A stretch of DNA of 36,259 nucleotides from Pseudomonadota bacterium (GCA_023457495.1 JAEWLQ010000030.1:1-36259), one strand, 5' to 3'; positions 1 through 8,303 are shown, counted from the stretch's first letter. Made by a program: numbers and translations. Notes: a model not told the origin generated them from the sequence alone.

Positions 1-598
1 CGGTCGCGAAATGCTCATAGTCGACGCCGTTGCCAATCACGTGCACCGGCCGGCCGCTGAGCGCGCGCAGGTGCGCCGCGACGCCCTCGGAAGTTCCGAT
101 CAGCACGTCGGCGCGGCGGCACAGCTCCTGCTCGAGGTCGAGGATCCGCGGATCGCCGCGCATCTGCGCATACAAGTCCGTGGCGCGATACACCAGCGCC
201 TTCGGCGCGCGCTCGAGGAGCCGGCCGAGCCGCGGCTCGTCGACCATCACGGCATCGGCATCCTGCAAGCGCAGCGCGGAGATCGGGGACGCTGGCGCCG
301 CAAGCAACGTGGCGACATGCATCGTCATGAGCGACTGGCCGCGGCGCGCGAGAGCCCAAGGCAGCAGCGACAAGGGCACGATGTCGCGCACGCCATCGAG
401 GTCGCTGCCGCCGCGCCACCAGCGCGCGAACCGGCGCCGCACGAACGCGTCGCCCAGCTGCAGCAGATGCGCCGGCGAGATTGGCGCGCTCACGTGCAGC
501 ACTTCGTGGCCGCGCGCCGCGAACGCCTTCGCCAGGTGATGCGAACCCACGACGAAATCGCCGCCCATCGCCGTGTGGCTCAGGAACGCGGCCCTCAT
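1..598 (-). CDS. Glycosyltransferase, N-terminal part (cut by window edge)
   Basis: The frame is open from an ATG at 598 to the window edge, about 199 codons. The start MRAAFLSHTAMGGDF is followed by GSHHLAKAFAARGHEVLHVS, the usual N-terminal Rossmann pattern of GT-B glycosyltransferases (nucleotide-sugar to lipid-linked glycan). Further on, ELCRRADVLIGTSEGVAAHL and then VIGNGVDYEHF match the inter-domain region of GT1/GT4 enzymes. The C-terminal donor-binding domain lies outside the window. The ATG overlaps the EpsI stop as ATGA, so it is translationally coupled to the EPS operon and probably adds a sugar to the repeat unit. Family assignment is by eye; sugar specificity is unknown. Confidence 0.85.
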   Translation of the reverse strand, partial: MRAAFLSHTAMGGDFVVGSHHLAKAFAARGHEVLHVSAPISPAHLLQLGDAFVRRRFARWWRGGSDLDGVRDIVPLSLLPWALARRGQSLMTMHVATLLAAPASPISALRLQDADAVMVDEPRLGRLLERAPKALVYRATDLYAQMRGDPRILDLEQELCRRADVLIGTSEGVAAHLRALSGRPVHVIGNGVDYEHFAT

Positions 599-1284
599 GT
601 CGCCCCGCCACCGATCAGCAGGTGCCGTGCGTGCGCGGGCATCGCGAGCACGAGATCACCGAGGAATTTCTCCTGCACTTCGTAGCGCGCGGCGTCCGCC
701 GCGTGCGCATCGGGCACGATCTGCGAAACGCGCACCAGCATCCCGTCGACCACCCTGCCCTGCAGTCCTTCGGTGAAGATGTGCGCACGGGTCCTCCACG
801 CGTTGGTGCTGTACAGGCCGCCGATGCGGATCCAGTAGCTCACCGCCTCGCTGCGCCCCGGCGCGCTCACGAACATGCGTGCGCCCCGCACCGCCGACGC
901 CGCAAGCGTGGCGTCGGATTTGCGCAGCACCGAAAAACCCTGCGACGTGTAGCAGAGCTCCGGGCGATGAATCTTGATTTCCTGCCGCTGGTGACGGCCA
1001 TAGGCCAGCGCCAGCATCACGATGTCGCCGTTCGCGTTGACGTAGCTGCGCATGAGCACGTCGTCGTACGGCGCTTCGGGATCGGTTTCTCCCGGCCGCT
1101 GGCCGCGCGGATCAACCGCCGTGAGCGGCGCATCGAGCTCGCGCCATCCGGCGAATTGCCGCGGCACCACCTGCGCGAGTGATACGGCGCCTTCCGTCGC
1201 CGTCATGCGCGGCGTGAGATACCAGGCGGCCGCCGCGGCCAAGAGCATCGCGAGCGACAGCAGCACCGAACGCGCGGCGCTCAT
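595..1284 (-). CDS. epsI: EpsI family exosortase-associated protein
   Basis: 229 aa. It has one N-terminal hydrophobic segment (about residues 4-22, LLSLAMLLAAAAAWYLTP) and then an extracytoplasmic domain. Family-like stretches are VPRQFAGWRELD near residue 45, LALAYGRHQRQEIKIHRPEL mid-protein, CYTSQGF just after it, and a YWIRIGG...NAWRTRAHIF segment. EpsI proteins occur with exosortases, sometimes fused to them, in EPS loci; their exact role is unresolved. The start is set by the ATGA overlap with the exosortase stop at 1281-1283, because the longer open frame upstream overlaps the exosortase gene out of phase. It in turn overlaps the glycosyltransferase start. Confidence 0.88.
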   Translation of the reverse strand: MSAARSVLLSLAMLLAAAAAWYLTPRMTATEGAVSLAQVVPRQFAGWRELDAPLTAVDPRGQRPGETDPEAPYDDVLMRSYVNANGDIVMLALAYGRHQRQEIKIHRPELCYTSQGFSVLRKSDATLAASAVRGARMFVSAPGRSEAVSYWIRIGGLYSTNAWRTRAHIFTEGLQGRVVDGMLVRVSQIVPDAHAADAARYEVQEKFLGDLVLAMPAHARHLLIGGGAT

Positions 1285-2159
1285 GGCGTGTGCCTCGCCG
1301 CAACCAGCCGTGGCGATGGCCGCAGTGCGCGCGACATCAGCATCAACAGGTGATCGAACGCGAAGAAGCCGCCGAACGCCATCGCCACTTCCAGAAGGCC
1401 CGCGTGATCGTGGAACGCCTTGCCGCTGCTCTCGCCGCGGTAGTAAGTGATAAGCACCAGCAACACCACGCGGATGATGTTGGCGAGGAACGCGATCGGC
1501 AGGATGCTGAGCAGCAGCGCGACGTTGTGCGCCCGGCTCGCATGCCCGGCGAGGTACACGTACAGCAGTCCGATGCCCGAGAGCGCGACCATGGAGTTGA
1601 GGCCCGAGCAGGCATCGGCGATCAACAGGCTGTACGCGCCGATGGTGAGCACGACGCCATCGCGCGCGATCGGATAACCAAACAGGTGCAGCGTGTTGTC
1701 GACCACCGCCGAGACCCAGCCCTTGAGCGGCAGCAGCACCTGGTCCAGCACTGATCCGGGGATGGGCGCGAGGAACACGATGAGCGCAATCGGAAACCAC
1801 AGGCGGCGCAGTCCCTCGCGACCCATCGTGAGCCACACGGCGCCGAACAGGATCGGGATCTGCGCGATCACCTCGAACAGGTAGATGGACTGCGAGCGCG
1901 CCGGAACGTAGAGCAGCAGGCCGGCGACGACGAGCGCGCCGCCGGGCGCCGCCGGCGCATCCGTACGTTCGCGCAAGACCGCGCGCTCCCGCCACACCAG
2001 CCACACGATGATGGCGAGGATGATGGGACCCTGCGCGTTCTGCTCGAGCCGCCAGAAGACGCGATACAGATCGACATACGTCGGCACGAACAGCAGCGCG
2101 AGCCCCGCGAGCAGCGGAACCCAGCGCCAACGCATCGCCGAGGTTAGTGCCGCCTCCAT
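1281..2159 (-). CDS. xrtB: Exosortase, XrtB type
   Basis: 292 aa polytopic inner-membrane protein with about eight hydrophobic segments. The exosortase triad is visible: Cys184 in LLIADACSGLNSM, Arg230 in AFLANIIRV, and His252 in FHDHAGLLEVAM. Exosortases are membrane transpeptidases that cut and sort PEP-CTERM proteins, coupled with EPS production. The B subtype is inferred from company, since the EpsD-E-F-G set and EpsI surround it as in methanolan-type loci; an XrtA assignment cannot be excluded by eye. It follows EpsG by 6 nt. The start at 2159 has a GGAGG further upstream than usual; an internal ATG at 2135 is an alternative. Confidence 0.88.
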   Translation of the reverse strand: MEAALTSAMRWRWVPLLAGLALLFVPTYVDLYRVFWRLEQNAQGPIILAIIVWLVWRERAVLRERTDAPAAPGGALVVAGLLLYVPARSQSIYLFEVIAQIPILFGAVWLTMGREGLRRLWFPIALIVFLAPIPGSVLDQVLLPLKGWVSAVVDNTLHLFGYPIARDGVVLTIGAYSLLIADACSGLNSMVALSGIGLLYVYLAGHASRAHNVALLLSILPIAFLANIIRVVLLVLITYYRGESSGKAFHDHAGLLEVAMAFGGFFAFDHLLMLMSRALRPSPRLVAARHTP

Positions 2160-2165
2160 GCCCGT

Positions 2166-3044
2166 TCAGGCCTCCAGCATGACGGCGCCGACCAGCTTCG
2201 CGCCGGTGGGCGCGAGGCGAGCCTTGGTCGCCTCGATGTCCGCGACGCGCGTGGCATCGCGCTCCGTGACCAGCAGACAGCCGCCGCAACGCGCGGCGAT
2301 CAATTGCGCATCGGCGTATTCGAGCAACGGCGGCGCGGTGGCGATCACCACGTCGAAGCTCACCGGCAGCACTTCCATCAAGTCGGCGAAGTTGGCGCGC
2401 GCCAGCAGCTCCTGCGGATTCGGCACCGCGGCGCCCGCGCAGAGCACCGACAGGTGCGGGAATCCCTGCACGCTGGCGAGTCCCACCGCCAGCGGCAGGC
2501 GCCCCGCGAGTATCTGGGTGAGGCCCTCGTCGTCCTCCAGCCCGAAGAGCTCGCGCTGCCGTGGCGTACGCAGGTTCGTGTCGATGAGCAACGTCCGCTC
2601 GCCGGTTTGCGAGAACGCGATCGCGAGGTTCGCGGCGAGCTGCGCGGAGGCCTTGCCACCGCGCGCTTCGAGGACCGTGAGCAGGCGCCGCTGCTCCGAA
2701 AACCAGCGCAACTTGAGCTCGCTGCGCAGCTGCCTGAGCGCTTCCGCGGATGCGCCCAGCGGTTCGTAGGCGGCAAACAAGGCCGTGTCGAGACTGGAAG
2801 AACCGTACTCCGCGACCGAGTAGTCGAACTGCTGCGCGAGCGCGTGGCGCAGCTCCGCTTCCTGGACCAGGCCGAGCTCGACCGCCGCCTCGCCGAAACG
2901 GATGCCGCGTTCACGCTGCCGCGCCAGCACCATTTCGACCTGTTCCTCGTTGAGCCGCCCGGCGCGCCGCAACAGCTCGCCGATCAGACCGGCGCGCGCC
3001 GGCGCCCAGTCGAGGTTCTTCTCCTTGCGAATGACGGTGGCCAT
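2166..3044 (-). CDS. epsG: Chain-length determinant tyrosine kinase-like protein EpsG, degenerate ATPase
   Basis: 292 aa. Residues 15-75 (GLIGELLRRAGRLNEEQVEM onward) resemble the small helical domain at the N terminus of PilB/MshE-type proteins, which also begins EpsG kinases. Residues 100-290 are a MinD/BY-kinase fold: Walker A region LEARGGKASAQ with Lys131, Walker A' TLLIDTNLR with Asp155. The Walker A Ser/Thr after Lys is Ala132, and the Walker B acid is replaced (DVVIATAPPL, Thr236 where VDTPP is usual). No C-terminal tyrosine cluster is present. The family is the cytoplasmic partner of the Wzz-like EpsF in controlling polymer length. This copy may be catalytically weak or a non-kinase regulator. 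Confidence 0.85.
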   Translation of the reverse strand: MATVIRKEKNLDWAPARAGLIGELLRRAGRLNEEQVEMVLARQRERGIRFGEAAVELGLVQEAELRHALAQQFDYSVAEYGSSSLDTALFAAYEPLGASAEALRQLRSELKLRWFSEQRRLLTVLEARGGKASAQLAANLAIAFSQTGERTLLIDTNLRTPRQRELFGLEDDEGLTQILAGRLPLAVGLASVQGFPHLSVLCAGAAVPNPQELLARANFADLMEVLPVSFDVVIATAPPLLEYADAQLIAARCGGCLLVTERDATRVADIEATKARLAPTGAKLVGAVMLEA

Positions 3045-3070
3045 GCGGTGTCGGTGCCTCGTGTGGACGG

Positions 3071-4498
3071 TCAGGCGGATGCGCCGCGCGGCGCGAGCGC
3101 GAACAGGCCGCGCCGCTTGCGGGCAATCCGCGGTGGACGCCGCGGCCGCGGCACCTCGGCGAGCAGCACGACGCCGGTGGCGAGCGTGATGTCCTCGCCA
3201 TCGCGAATGCGCCGGTCACGCCACTCGAGCATCACGGCCATCGCCATGCCGAACAGCGTGCCGAAGAACAGCGCCGCGATCGCGTTCAACATGACGCGCG
3301 GCCGGGCGGGCGCCAGTGGACGCGTCGCGGGCACCAGCACGGCCACCGTGCTCTGATCGAGCTGGCTCTCGAGCCGCACGGCGCTCGCGCGCTGCGTGGC
3401 GGCCTCGTAGGCGCGCTGCGCGCTCTCGACTTCGCGGGTCAGCACGTCGCGCTCGTCGTTGACGCGCTTGAGCTCGAGGATGCGTTGCTTCTGCTCCTCG
3501 AGCGAGGCTTCCATCTCCTTGGCACGCTGCGTGGCGATCTGCGCGGTCTGCTCGATCGAGCCGCGCGCGGTTGCGAGCTCCGCCGCCAGGCGCTGGCGCA
3601 GCGAGTTGACCTCGGCGGCGGCGCTCACGTAGTTGGGGTGGTTCGAGCCGTAGCGCTCCGAGACCTCGGCGAGGTTGCTCTCCGCGCGGGTCAGGTCCGC
3701 CTTCATGCTCTGCAGCAGGTTGTTGCCGAGGATGTCGGGCAGCTCGGCCGTACGCCCCTTCTCGAGCGCGAACTTCATCTGCTGTCGGCGAGTCTCGGCA
3801 TCGGTCGCGGCCGTCTGCGCGGCCAGCGACTCGCTGGCGATGCCGGCGAGCCGCGCGGTTTCCACGTCGAGACGGCCGTCCGTGGTCACCAGCTCGTTCT
3901 TGCGCTGGAAATCCGCGAGCCGCGACTGCGCCTCCTCGAACTTGGCGCGCAGGTCCACCAGTTGCTCGTCGAACCAGTGCGACTGTCGCTTGGCCGGGTC
4001 GAGCTTGAGCTCGATTGTCGTCTGGATGTACGCCTCGGCCAGCGCATTGGCCACCAGCGCCGCATCGCCCGGTTCAGGCGCCGCGTAGGCGATGTGGAAC
4101 ACATTGCTGTTGCGCGACAGCTCCACCTCGAGATTGGCGAGCAGCCGGTCCGCCAGCCACTCGCGCAGCTCGCTGCCGCCCTGCGCACGCGAGTGGAATT
4201 CCTCCTGCAGCGCGCGACTGTCGGCCAGGCGGTAACGATCGACCACCTTGAGCGCGACGCTGCGGCTGGAGACGATGTCGGCCTGGGTGTTGAGGTAACT
4301 CGTGAGCTGCTGCGACCGCACCGCGTTGCCCGTGACCGGGTCGGTGTCCTTGATCTCCGCCACCATCGTCACGCGCGCGACGTAGGTTTCCGGCAGGAAC
4401 AGGCTCACGCCCGTGACGAGCACGACGCACAGCACCAGCACCGCGAGCACGAGACCGCGCCGCGCATTCAGGATCCGCAGCAGTTGGCCGAACGTCAA
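3071..4498 (-). CDS. epsF: Polysaccharide chain-length determinant protein EpsF (Wzz/GNVR)
   Basis: 475 aa inner-membrane polysaccharide co-polymerase. There is a transmembrane segment at about 16-34 (LVLAVLVLCVVLVTGVSLF), a Wzz domain to about 120, and a long coiled coil at about 180-385 rich in Glu/Arg/Lys/Gln. A second transmembrane segment follows around 410-430 (LNAIAALFFGTLFGMAMAVM), after the proline-rich LVPATRPLAPARPRV that is typical before TM2. The basic C-tail ends in the cytoplasm next to EpsG. The start codon is TTG, placed by the TTGA overlap with the EpsE stop. It works with EpsE in export and with EpsG in length control. Confidence 0.9.
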   Translation of the reverse strand: MTFGQLLRILNARRGLVLAVLVLCVVLVTGVSLFLPETYVARVTMVAEIKDTDPVTGNAVRSQQLTSYLNTQADIVSSRSVALKVVDRYRLADSRALQEEFHSRAQGGSELREWLADRLLANLEVELSRNSNVFHIAYAAPEPGDAALVANALAEAYIQTTIELKLDPAKRQSHWFDEQLVDLRAKFEEAQSRLADFQRKNELVTTDGRLDVETARLAGIASESLAAQTAATDAETRRQQMKFALEKGRTAELPDILGNNLLQSMKADLTRAESNLAEVSERYGSNHPNYVSAAAEVNSLRQRLAAELATARGSIEQTAQIATQRAKEMEASLEEQKQRILELKRVNDERDVLTREVESAQRAYEAATQRASAVRLESQLDQSTVAVLVPATRPLAPARPRVMLNAIAALFFGTLFGMAMAVMLEWRDRRIRDGEDITLATGVVLLAEVPRPRRPPRIARKRRGLFALAPRGASA

Positions 4499-5361
4499 AA
4501 CAGACTCTCCTTGACGTACACCACGTCGTCTTCCTTGATCAGTTCCGCGCTGTTGATGGAGGCGCTGTGTTCGCGTCCCTGGGTGTCGCGGCGCTTGACG
4601 ACCGCGCGGCGCTCCGAGCCGCGCGCGGTCAAACCACCGCCCGCGGTAATGGCGCGCGACAAGGTCATGTTGCGCTCCAGTCGATAGGCGCCGGGTTTCT
4701 GCACTTCGCCGTAGATGTAGAAGCGCGGCGCGCGCAGCACATTGACCGTGTCGCCGTGGGCCACCACGGGGTTTTGCGAGGCGTCACCGCGGAACAGAGC
4801 ATCGAGGTCGAGCGCCTGGCTCGATCCATTGCGCCGGAGCAGGACGGCCTGGTCACCGCCCGAGTCCTCCGCGACGCCACCCGCCTTCGCGAGCAGGTCG
4901 AGAACTCGCGTGGTGCCGTCGAGGAAATACTGCCCGGGCTTACCCACCTGCCCCAGCACCGAGACCTTCTGGCTCAGGTATTCGACGATGAGCACCGAGA
5001 CCTGCGCGCCGCGGATGAAATTGCCGTCCTTGAGGCGCTCCGCGATCACGGTCTCGAGCTCGCGGGTGGATAGCCCCTCGGCGGCGATCTGCCCGATGAG
5101 CGGGAACGTGATGTTGCCCGATTCGCTGATGCGCACGTCGGCGGCGAGATCGGCGTAGCCGAAGGTGGAGATCTTGAGCAGGTCTCCCGCGCCCAGCCGA
5201 TAGTCTTCGCCGCCGCGCGCTGGCGTCGCGGTCACGGGCGCGGTTGTCGGCGCGGTCACGGGCGCGGGCGCGGGCGCCGGCGCCGGGACTGGCGCGGCGG
5301 CATTCACGCACGCGGCCGACGCGAGCGTCAGCAGAACGAGATATCTCTGCCATCGACTCAT
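4495..5361 (-). CDS. epsE: Polysaccharide export outer-membrane protein EpsE (Wza-like)
   Basis: 288 aa. The signal peptide (MSRWQRYLVLLTLASAACVNA) contains SAAC, so it may be a lipoprotein. A low-complexity Pro-Ala/Ala-Pro-Val-Thr linker covers about residues 23-48. The Poly_export domain starts at YRLGAGDLLKISTFG, then come two SLBB domains (about 130-190 around VSVLGQVGKPGQYFL, and 208-270 around YIYGEVQKPGAYRLE). It forms the outer-membrane and periplasmic channel for the EPS. The start ATG overlaps the EpsD stop (ATGA). The C terminus VYVKESLF runs into the TTG start of EpsF. Confidence 0.92.
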   Translation of the reverse strand: MSRWQRYLVLLTLASAACVNAAAPVPAPAPAPAPVTAPTTAPVTATPARGGEDYRLGAGDLLKISTFGYADLAADVRISESGNITFPLIGQIAAEGLSTRELETVIAERLKDGNFIRGAQVSVLIVEYLSQKVSVLGQVGKPGQYFLDGTTRVLDLLAKAGGVAEDSGGDQAVLLRRNGSSQALDLDALFRGDASQNPVVAHGDTVNVLRAPRFYIYGEVQKPGAYRLERNMTLSRAITAGGGLTARGSERRAVVKRRDTQGREHSASINSAELIKEDDVVYVKESLF

Positions 5362-6239
5362 TCAGCGCTCCTCGAGGTGTCGGCGCTCAGTGTCGGTTTG
5401 GCCGGCGCATCGGCCGCGGAGGCGTAAACGATCTCCGCGCTGGCGCGCACGCGCTCGAGGTATGCCTCGGTGGCCTCGCGATTGCGCGAGTTGCGCAGGA
5501 ATTCCTCGATCATCGGCCGGGCACGTTCGAGCGTGAGCGGCACGTCATCGTCGATGCCCGTGACCGACATGAGCAACACGCTGCCGCCTTCCTCCGGGTT
5601 GATGAAGAGATCGCCGACGCTCGCCTTGGCAAAGGCCGGCAACTCAATCACCGGCAACTGCTCGGGCGAGATGCTCGCGAGCTGCGTTTCGTACTTGATG
5701 CCGCGCGCATCGAGCACGCCGCGCACCTCGTCCACCGACTTGACCTCCTTCAACGCCGCCGACACCTGGGGCGTGAGATCCGCGCCCGCCGCGCGGAAGG
5801 TCGTGAGGCGGAACTTGCGGCGATTGGCGAACAGCAGCGGCTCGCGGTTGTAATAGTCGGCGATCTCGGCCGCGGTGACCACGGTCTTCGGGTACACCAC
5901 GCGTTCGGCGAAGATCTGCGCGAGCAGCTGCCGGCGCGCGTTCTCGAGCGACTGCACAAAGGCAGTATCGCGATCGATCTTGGCCGCGAGCGCCGCCTGC
6001 ACCATGAGCTCCTCGGAGGTCAGCGAGTCGATCGCGCGTCTGCGCACCTCGGGCGTCACCTCGCGCACGCCGCCGCGCTCGAGCACACGGTTGAGCTGCA
6101 GCACGGTGATCTCTTCGCCGTTGACGGTGGCGATGACCTGCGATCCCTTGCCGCCGCCGCCCGACGAGCCACAGGCGGCGAGCAGCTGGACGACCGCGAG
6201 GCCGCAAGCCAGGCGCAGCGTCGAATTTCTTGTGTACAT
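5358..6239 (-). CDS. epsD: EpsD family peptidyl-prolyl isomerase-like lipoprotein
   Basis: 293 aa with a lipoprotein signal (VVQLLAACGSSGGGG, lipobox LAAC). It begins at ATG 6239, chosen because AGGGGAA lies just upstream; an in-frame extension to 6326 runs into the sugar transferase gene. The body resembles SurA/PpiC-type chaperone N-domains (VIATVNGEEITVLQLNRVLE) followed by a parvulin-like region (residues 160-260, REPLLFANRRKFRLTTF, then VGDLFINPEEGGSVLLMSVT). In EPS/exosortase loci EpsD is presumed to help fold or assemble the periplasmic or outer-membrane machinery. It sits 11 nt after the sugar transferase stop and overlaps EpsE by ATGA. Confidence 0.87.
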   Translation of the reverse strand: MYTRNSTLRLACGLAVVQLLAACGSSGGGGKGSQVIATVNGEEITVLQLNRVLERGGVREVTPEVRRRAIDSLTSEELMVQAALAAKIDRDTAFVQSLENARRQLLAQIFAERVVYPKTVVTAAEIADYYNREPLLFANRRKFRLTTFRAAGADLTPQVSAALKEVKSVDEVRGVLDARGIKYETQLASISPEQLPVIELPAFAKASVGDLFINPEEGGSVLLMSVTGIDDDVPLTLERARPMIEEFLRNSRNREATEAYLERVRASAEIVYASAADAPAKPTLSADTSRSAE

Positions 6240-6250
6240 CGTCGTTCCCC

Positions 6251-7663
6251 TCAGTAGGCGCGTTTGTCGGTGAGCACCATGATGGCGGTGCGAAACAGGA
6301 TCATGATGTCGAGCCACAGCGACCAATGACGCAGGTACTCGAGATCGAACTCGATGCGCTTGGTCATCGAGCCCAGGTCGTCGCCGCCGCGATATCCGTT
6401 GACCTGCGCCCAGCCGGTGATGCCCGGCTTCACCTTGTGGCGGACCATGTAGCCGGGAATGAGTCGGCGGTATTGCTCGTTGACCGCCACCGCGTGCGGC
6501 CGCGGACCGACGATGCTCATGCTGCCTTCCAGCACGTTGAACAGCTGCGGTAGTTCGTCGAGCGACGTCCGGCGGATGAAGGCGCCGAACTGCGTGACCC
6601 GCGCGTCGCCGCGGCTGACCTGCGTGTAGCTGCGGTCGCCGTCCTCGGTGACGGTCATCGAGCGGAACTTGTAGACGGTGATGGCCTTGCCATCGAGGCC
6701 GTAGCGCTTCTGCCGGAAGATCACGGGCCCGGGTGACGTGACACGCACCCCGATCGCGACGAATGCGAGGACCGGCGCGAGCATCAACGTCGCCGCGCCG
6801 GCCACCGCGATGTCGGTGAGACGCTTGGCGAGCGCGCGCACGCCGTAGAACGGCGATTCGCGCACGGCCACCAGCGGAATGCCGTTGATCAGGTCGAAGC
6901 GCGCCTGGATGAGATTGAACGAGAACAGGTCGGGCACGAAGTAGATGGACACCGTCGAGTCCCGCAGGCCTTCGAGCAGCGCCAGGACGCGCGGGTCATG
7001 GTTCATCGGCAACGTGAGGTAGACCACGTTGATGTCGTTGCGCAGCACGTAGTCGACCACTTCCGAGCACTGGCCGAGCAGCTGCCCCCGCTCGAGCGGC
7101 GGAACGCGGCAGGCGGCGCGGTCTTCGAAGAATCCGACCACCTCGATACGCAGCAGCCGGTCGTTGCTGAGAGAGTTCTTAAGCCGCACGCCGAGTGGCG
7201 TGACCCCGACGATCACCGCCCGGCGCAGCGGCTGCGCCGGGCGCAGCAACACGTGATGCGCGGCCCACTGCGCCGCCCAAGCCGCCACCGGCGTGAGCAG
7301 GCCCCAGCTCAGCAGCACGCGGTCGTCGAAGTGATCGCCGAGCGCCGAGAGGTTCATGAGCATCCACACGCAGGTGGTGAACAGCACCCAGCGCAGCGTG
7401 AGATCAGCGAGTTGCTGCAGCGCCTCGCGCCATCCGCCACGGCCGCCCACCTGCGCGACCCCGAGCAGCTCCGCGGCGCCCGCAAAGCCCAGGACGGCGA
7501 TGAGGAAATACGGCCCACGGAGCGGCTCGTCACGCCATGCGAGGCACGCTGCCAGCGCCAGGACCGCCACCACCGGGTTCAGCAACGACTTGATGACGAA
7601 CACCGAGGAGGGGTCGGCGGCACTTACGCCCGCCGACCGCTGACTTTTCTTTCGGACAACCAT
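6251..7663 (-). CDS. Undecaprenyl-phosphate sugar phosphotransferase (initiating EPS transferase)
   Basis: 470 aa. Four to five N-terminal transmembrane segments (about 25-130) and a Rossmann-like CoA-binding domain (AVIVGVTPLGVRLKNSL, about 150-270) precede a reentrant helix and the catalytic Bac_transf domain (about 280-470). That domain holds KRLTDIAVAG, SPGPVIFRQKRYGLDGK, YKFRSM, SLDELPQLFNVL and VGPRPHAV. The family moves a sugar-1-phosphate, often glucose, onto undecaprenyl phosphate and so starts repeat-unit synthesis. The ATG has a strong GGAAGGGGT ribosome site. It is the first EPS biosynthetic gene, 71 nt after the PEP-CTERM gene. It corresponds to EpsB of methanolan loci, but the sugar cannot be read from sequence. 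Confidence 0.92.
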   Translation of the reverse strand: MVVRKKSQRSAGVSAADPSSVFVIKSLLNPVVAVLALAACLAWRDEPLRGPYFLIAVLGFAGAAELLGVAQVGGRGGWREALQQLADLTLRWVLFTTCVWMLMNLSALGDHFDDRVLLSWGLLTPVAAWAAQWAAHHVLLRPAQPLRRAVIVGVTPLGVRLKNSLSNDRLLRIEVVGFFEDRAACRVPPLERGQLLGQCSEVVDYVLRNDINVVYLTLPMNHDPRVLALLEGLRDSTVSIYFVPDLFSFNLIQARFDLINGIPLVAVRESPFYGVRALAKRLTDIAVAGAATLMLAPVLAFVAIGVRVTSPGPVIFRQKRYGLDGKAITVYKFRSMTVTEDGDRSYTQVSRGDARVTQFGAFIRRTSLDELPQLFNVLEGSMSIVGPRPHAVAVNEQYRRLIPGYMVRHKVKPGITGWAQVNGYRGGDDLGSMTKRIEFDLEYLRHWSLWLDIMILFRTAIMVLTDKRAY

Positions 7664-7708
7664 ACCCCTTCCCTGTCGGAAACAGTCGCTAACTACCCCC
7701 TGTTTTAT

Positions 7709-7727
7709 GGAGCCGGAGAACGGCTCC
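7709..7727. terminator. Perfect 7-bp hairpin between PEP-CTERM gene and EPS operon
   Basis: GGAGCCG-GAGAA-CGGCTCC is a perfect stem with a 5-nt loop, 7 nt beyond the stop of the PEP-CTERM gene. No clear T-tract follows on the minus strand (ATAAAACA comes next). It could be a weak terminator, an attenuator or an mRNA 3'-end stabiliser that lets some transcripts continue into the sugar transferase gene. Confidence 0.5.
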
Positions 7728-7733
7728 GCGCGT

Positions 7734-8246
7734 TTATGCGGCCGTCATCGGAGCATCAGGCACGGTCTGCCCGAGCGACTTCTGCTTGCGATGGAGCTGG
7801 AAAGCGACCAGGCCCGCGCCGATCAGCAGCATCAGCCACGTCTCGAGCTCAGGCACCGCGGCAACCGCGACACGGTACGACGCCGAATAGAACCCGAAAG
7901 GCTTGCTGTCGCCAAAGATCGACAGCGAGTAGCTGCCCGGCGCCAGGTCCGCGAACGAGTACTGACCGAGCGAGAGCGCGCCACTGCCGAGCACACCGCT
8001 CGACGAGGACAGGCTCCAGTTGGCCGACTGCAGACGGAATGGCGTGAAGAAACCGGAGATGGTCGAAGTGTTGGTGAGCGTGAAATTGACGATGTTTTCG
8101 AAACTCTCATGCCTCGTGAACAGGCCGGCGACCAGCCCGAAATCATTGTTCGAGAGCGATCCGAGGTTGGTGTAGTGAGTGGATGCATTCGCCGACACCG
8201 AGCCGGTGATGAGCATCGCGCAGACCAGCAGTTTTTTGAGAATCAT
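7734..8246 (-). CDS. PEP-CTERM-like secreted protein (probable exosortase substrate)
   Basis: 170 aa. Signal peptide MILKKLLVCAMLITGSVSANA, then a Ser/Thr/Gly-rich beta-type domain similar to FxDxF-type PEP-CTERM proteins (QYSFADLAPGSYSLSIFG at about 95-112). The C-terminal sorting region has VPELETW at 131-137, a hydrophobic helix LMLLIGAGLVAFQL and a basic LHRKQK. The usual PEP is PEL here, and about 14 residues follow the basic cluster, longer than typical. The start at 8246 is fixed by GGAGG five bases upstream. Adjacency to the exosortase operon and a sigma-54 promoter support its role as the local substrate. The mature function is unknown. Confidence 0.8.
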   Translation of the reverse strand: MILKKLLVCAMLITGSVSANASTHYTNLGSLSNNDFGLVAGLFTRHESFENIVNFTLTNTSTISGFFTPFRLQSANWSLSSSSGVLGSGALSLGQYSFADLAPGSYSLSIFGDSKPFGFYSASYRVAVAAVPELETWLMLLIGAGLVAFQLHRKQKSLGQTVPDAPMTAA

Positions 8247-8285
8247 TTTCGCCTCCATGCAGCGAGTATTCGACAAGCGAAGCAA

Positions 8286-8303
8286 TGCAAGTTCCGTTCC
8301 CCA
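8286..8303 (-). promoter_or_regulatory. Sigma-54 (-24/-12) promoter for the PEP-CTERM gene
   Basis: On the minus strand GGGGAACG-GAAC-TTGCA fits the consensus TGGCACG-N4-TTGCW, with the invariant GG and GC ten bases apart. It sits about 40 nt upstream of the start codon, leaving a short leader that carries the GGAGG site. Sigma-54 control of PEP-CTERM genes through PrsK/PrsR-type systems is known in other exosortase bacteria. That this site is active is inference. Confidence 0.6.

Noticed and set aside
15..611. 198-aa minus-strand frame from 611
   Set aside because: The neighbouring frame from ATG 598 gives a clear glycosyltransferase and an ATGA overlap with epsI; the 611 frame is low-complexity Arg/Ala.
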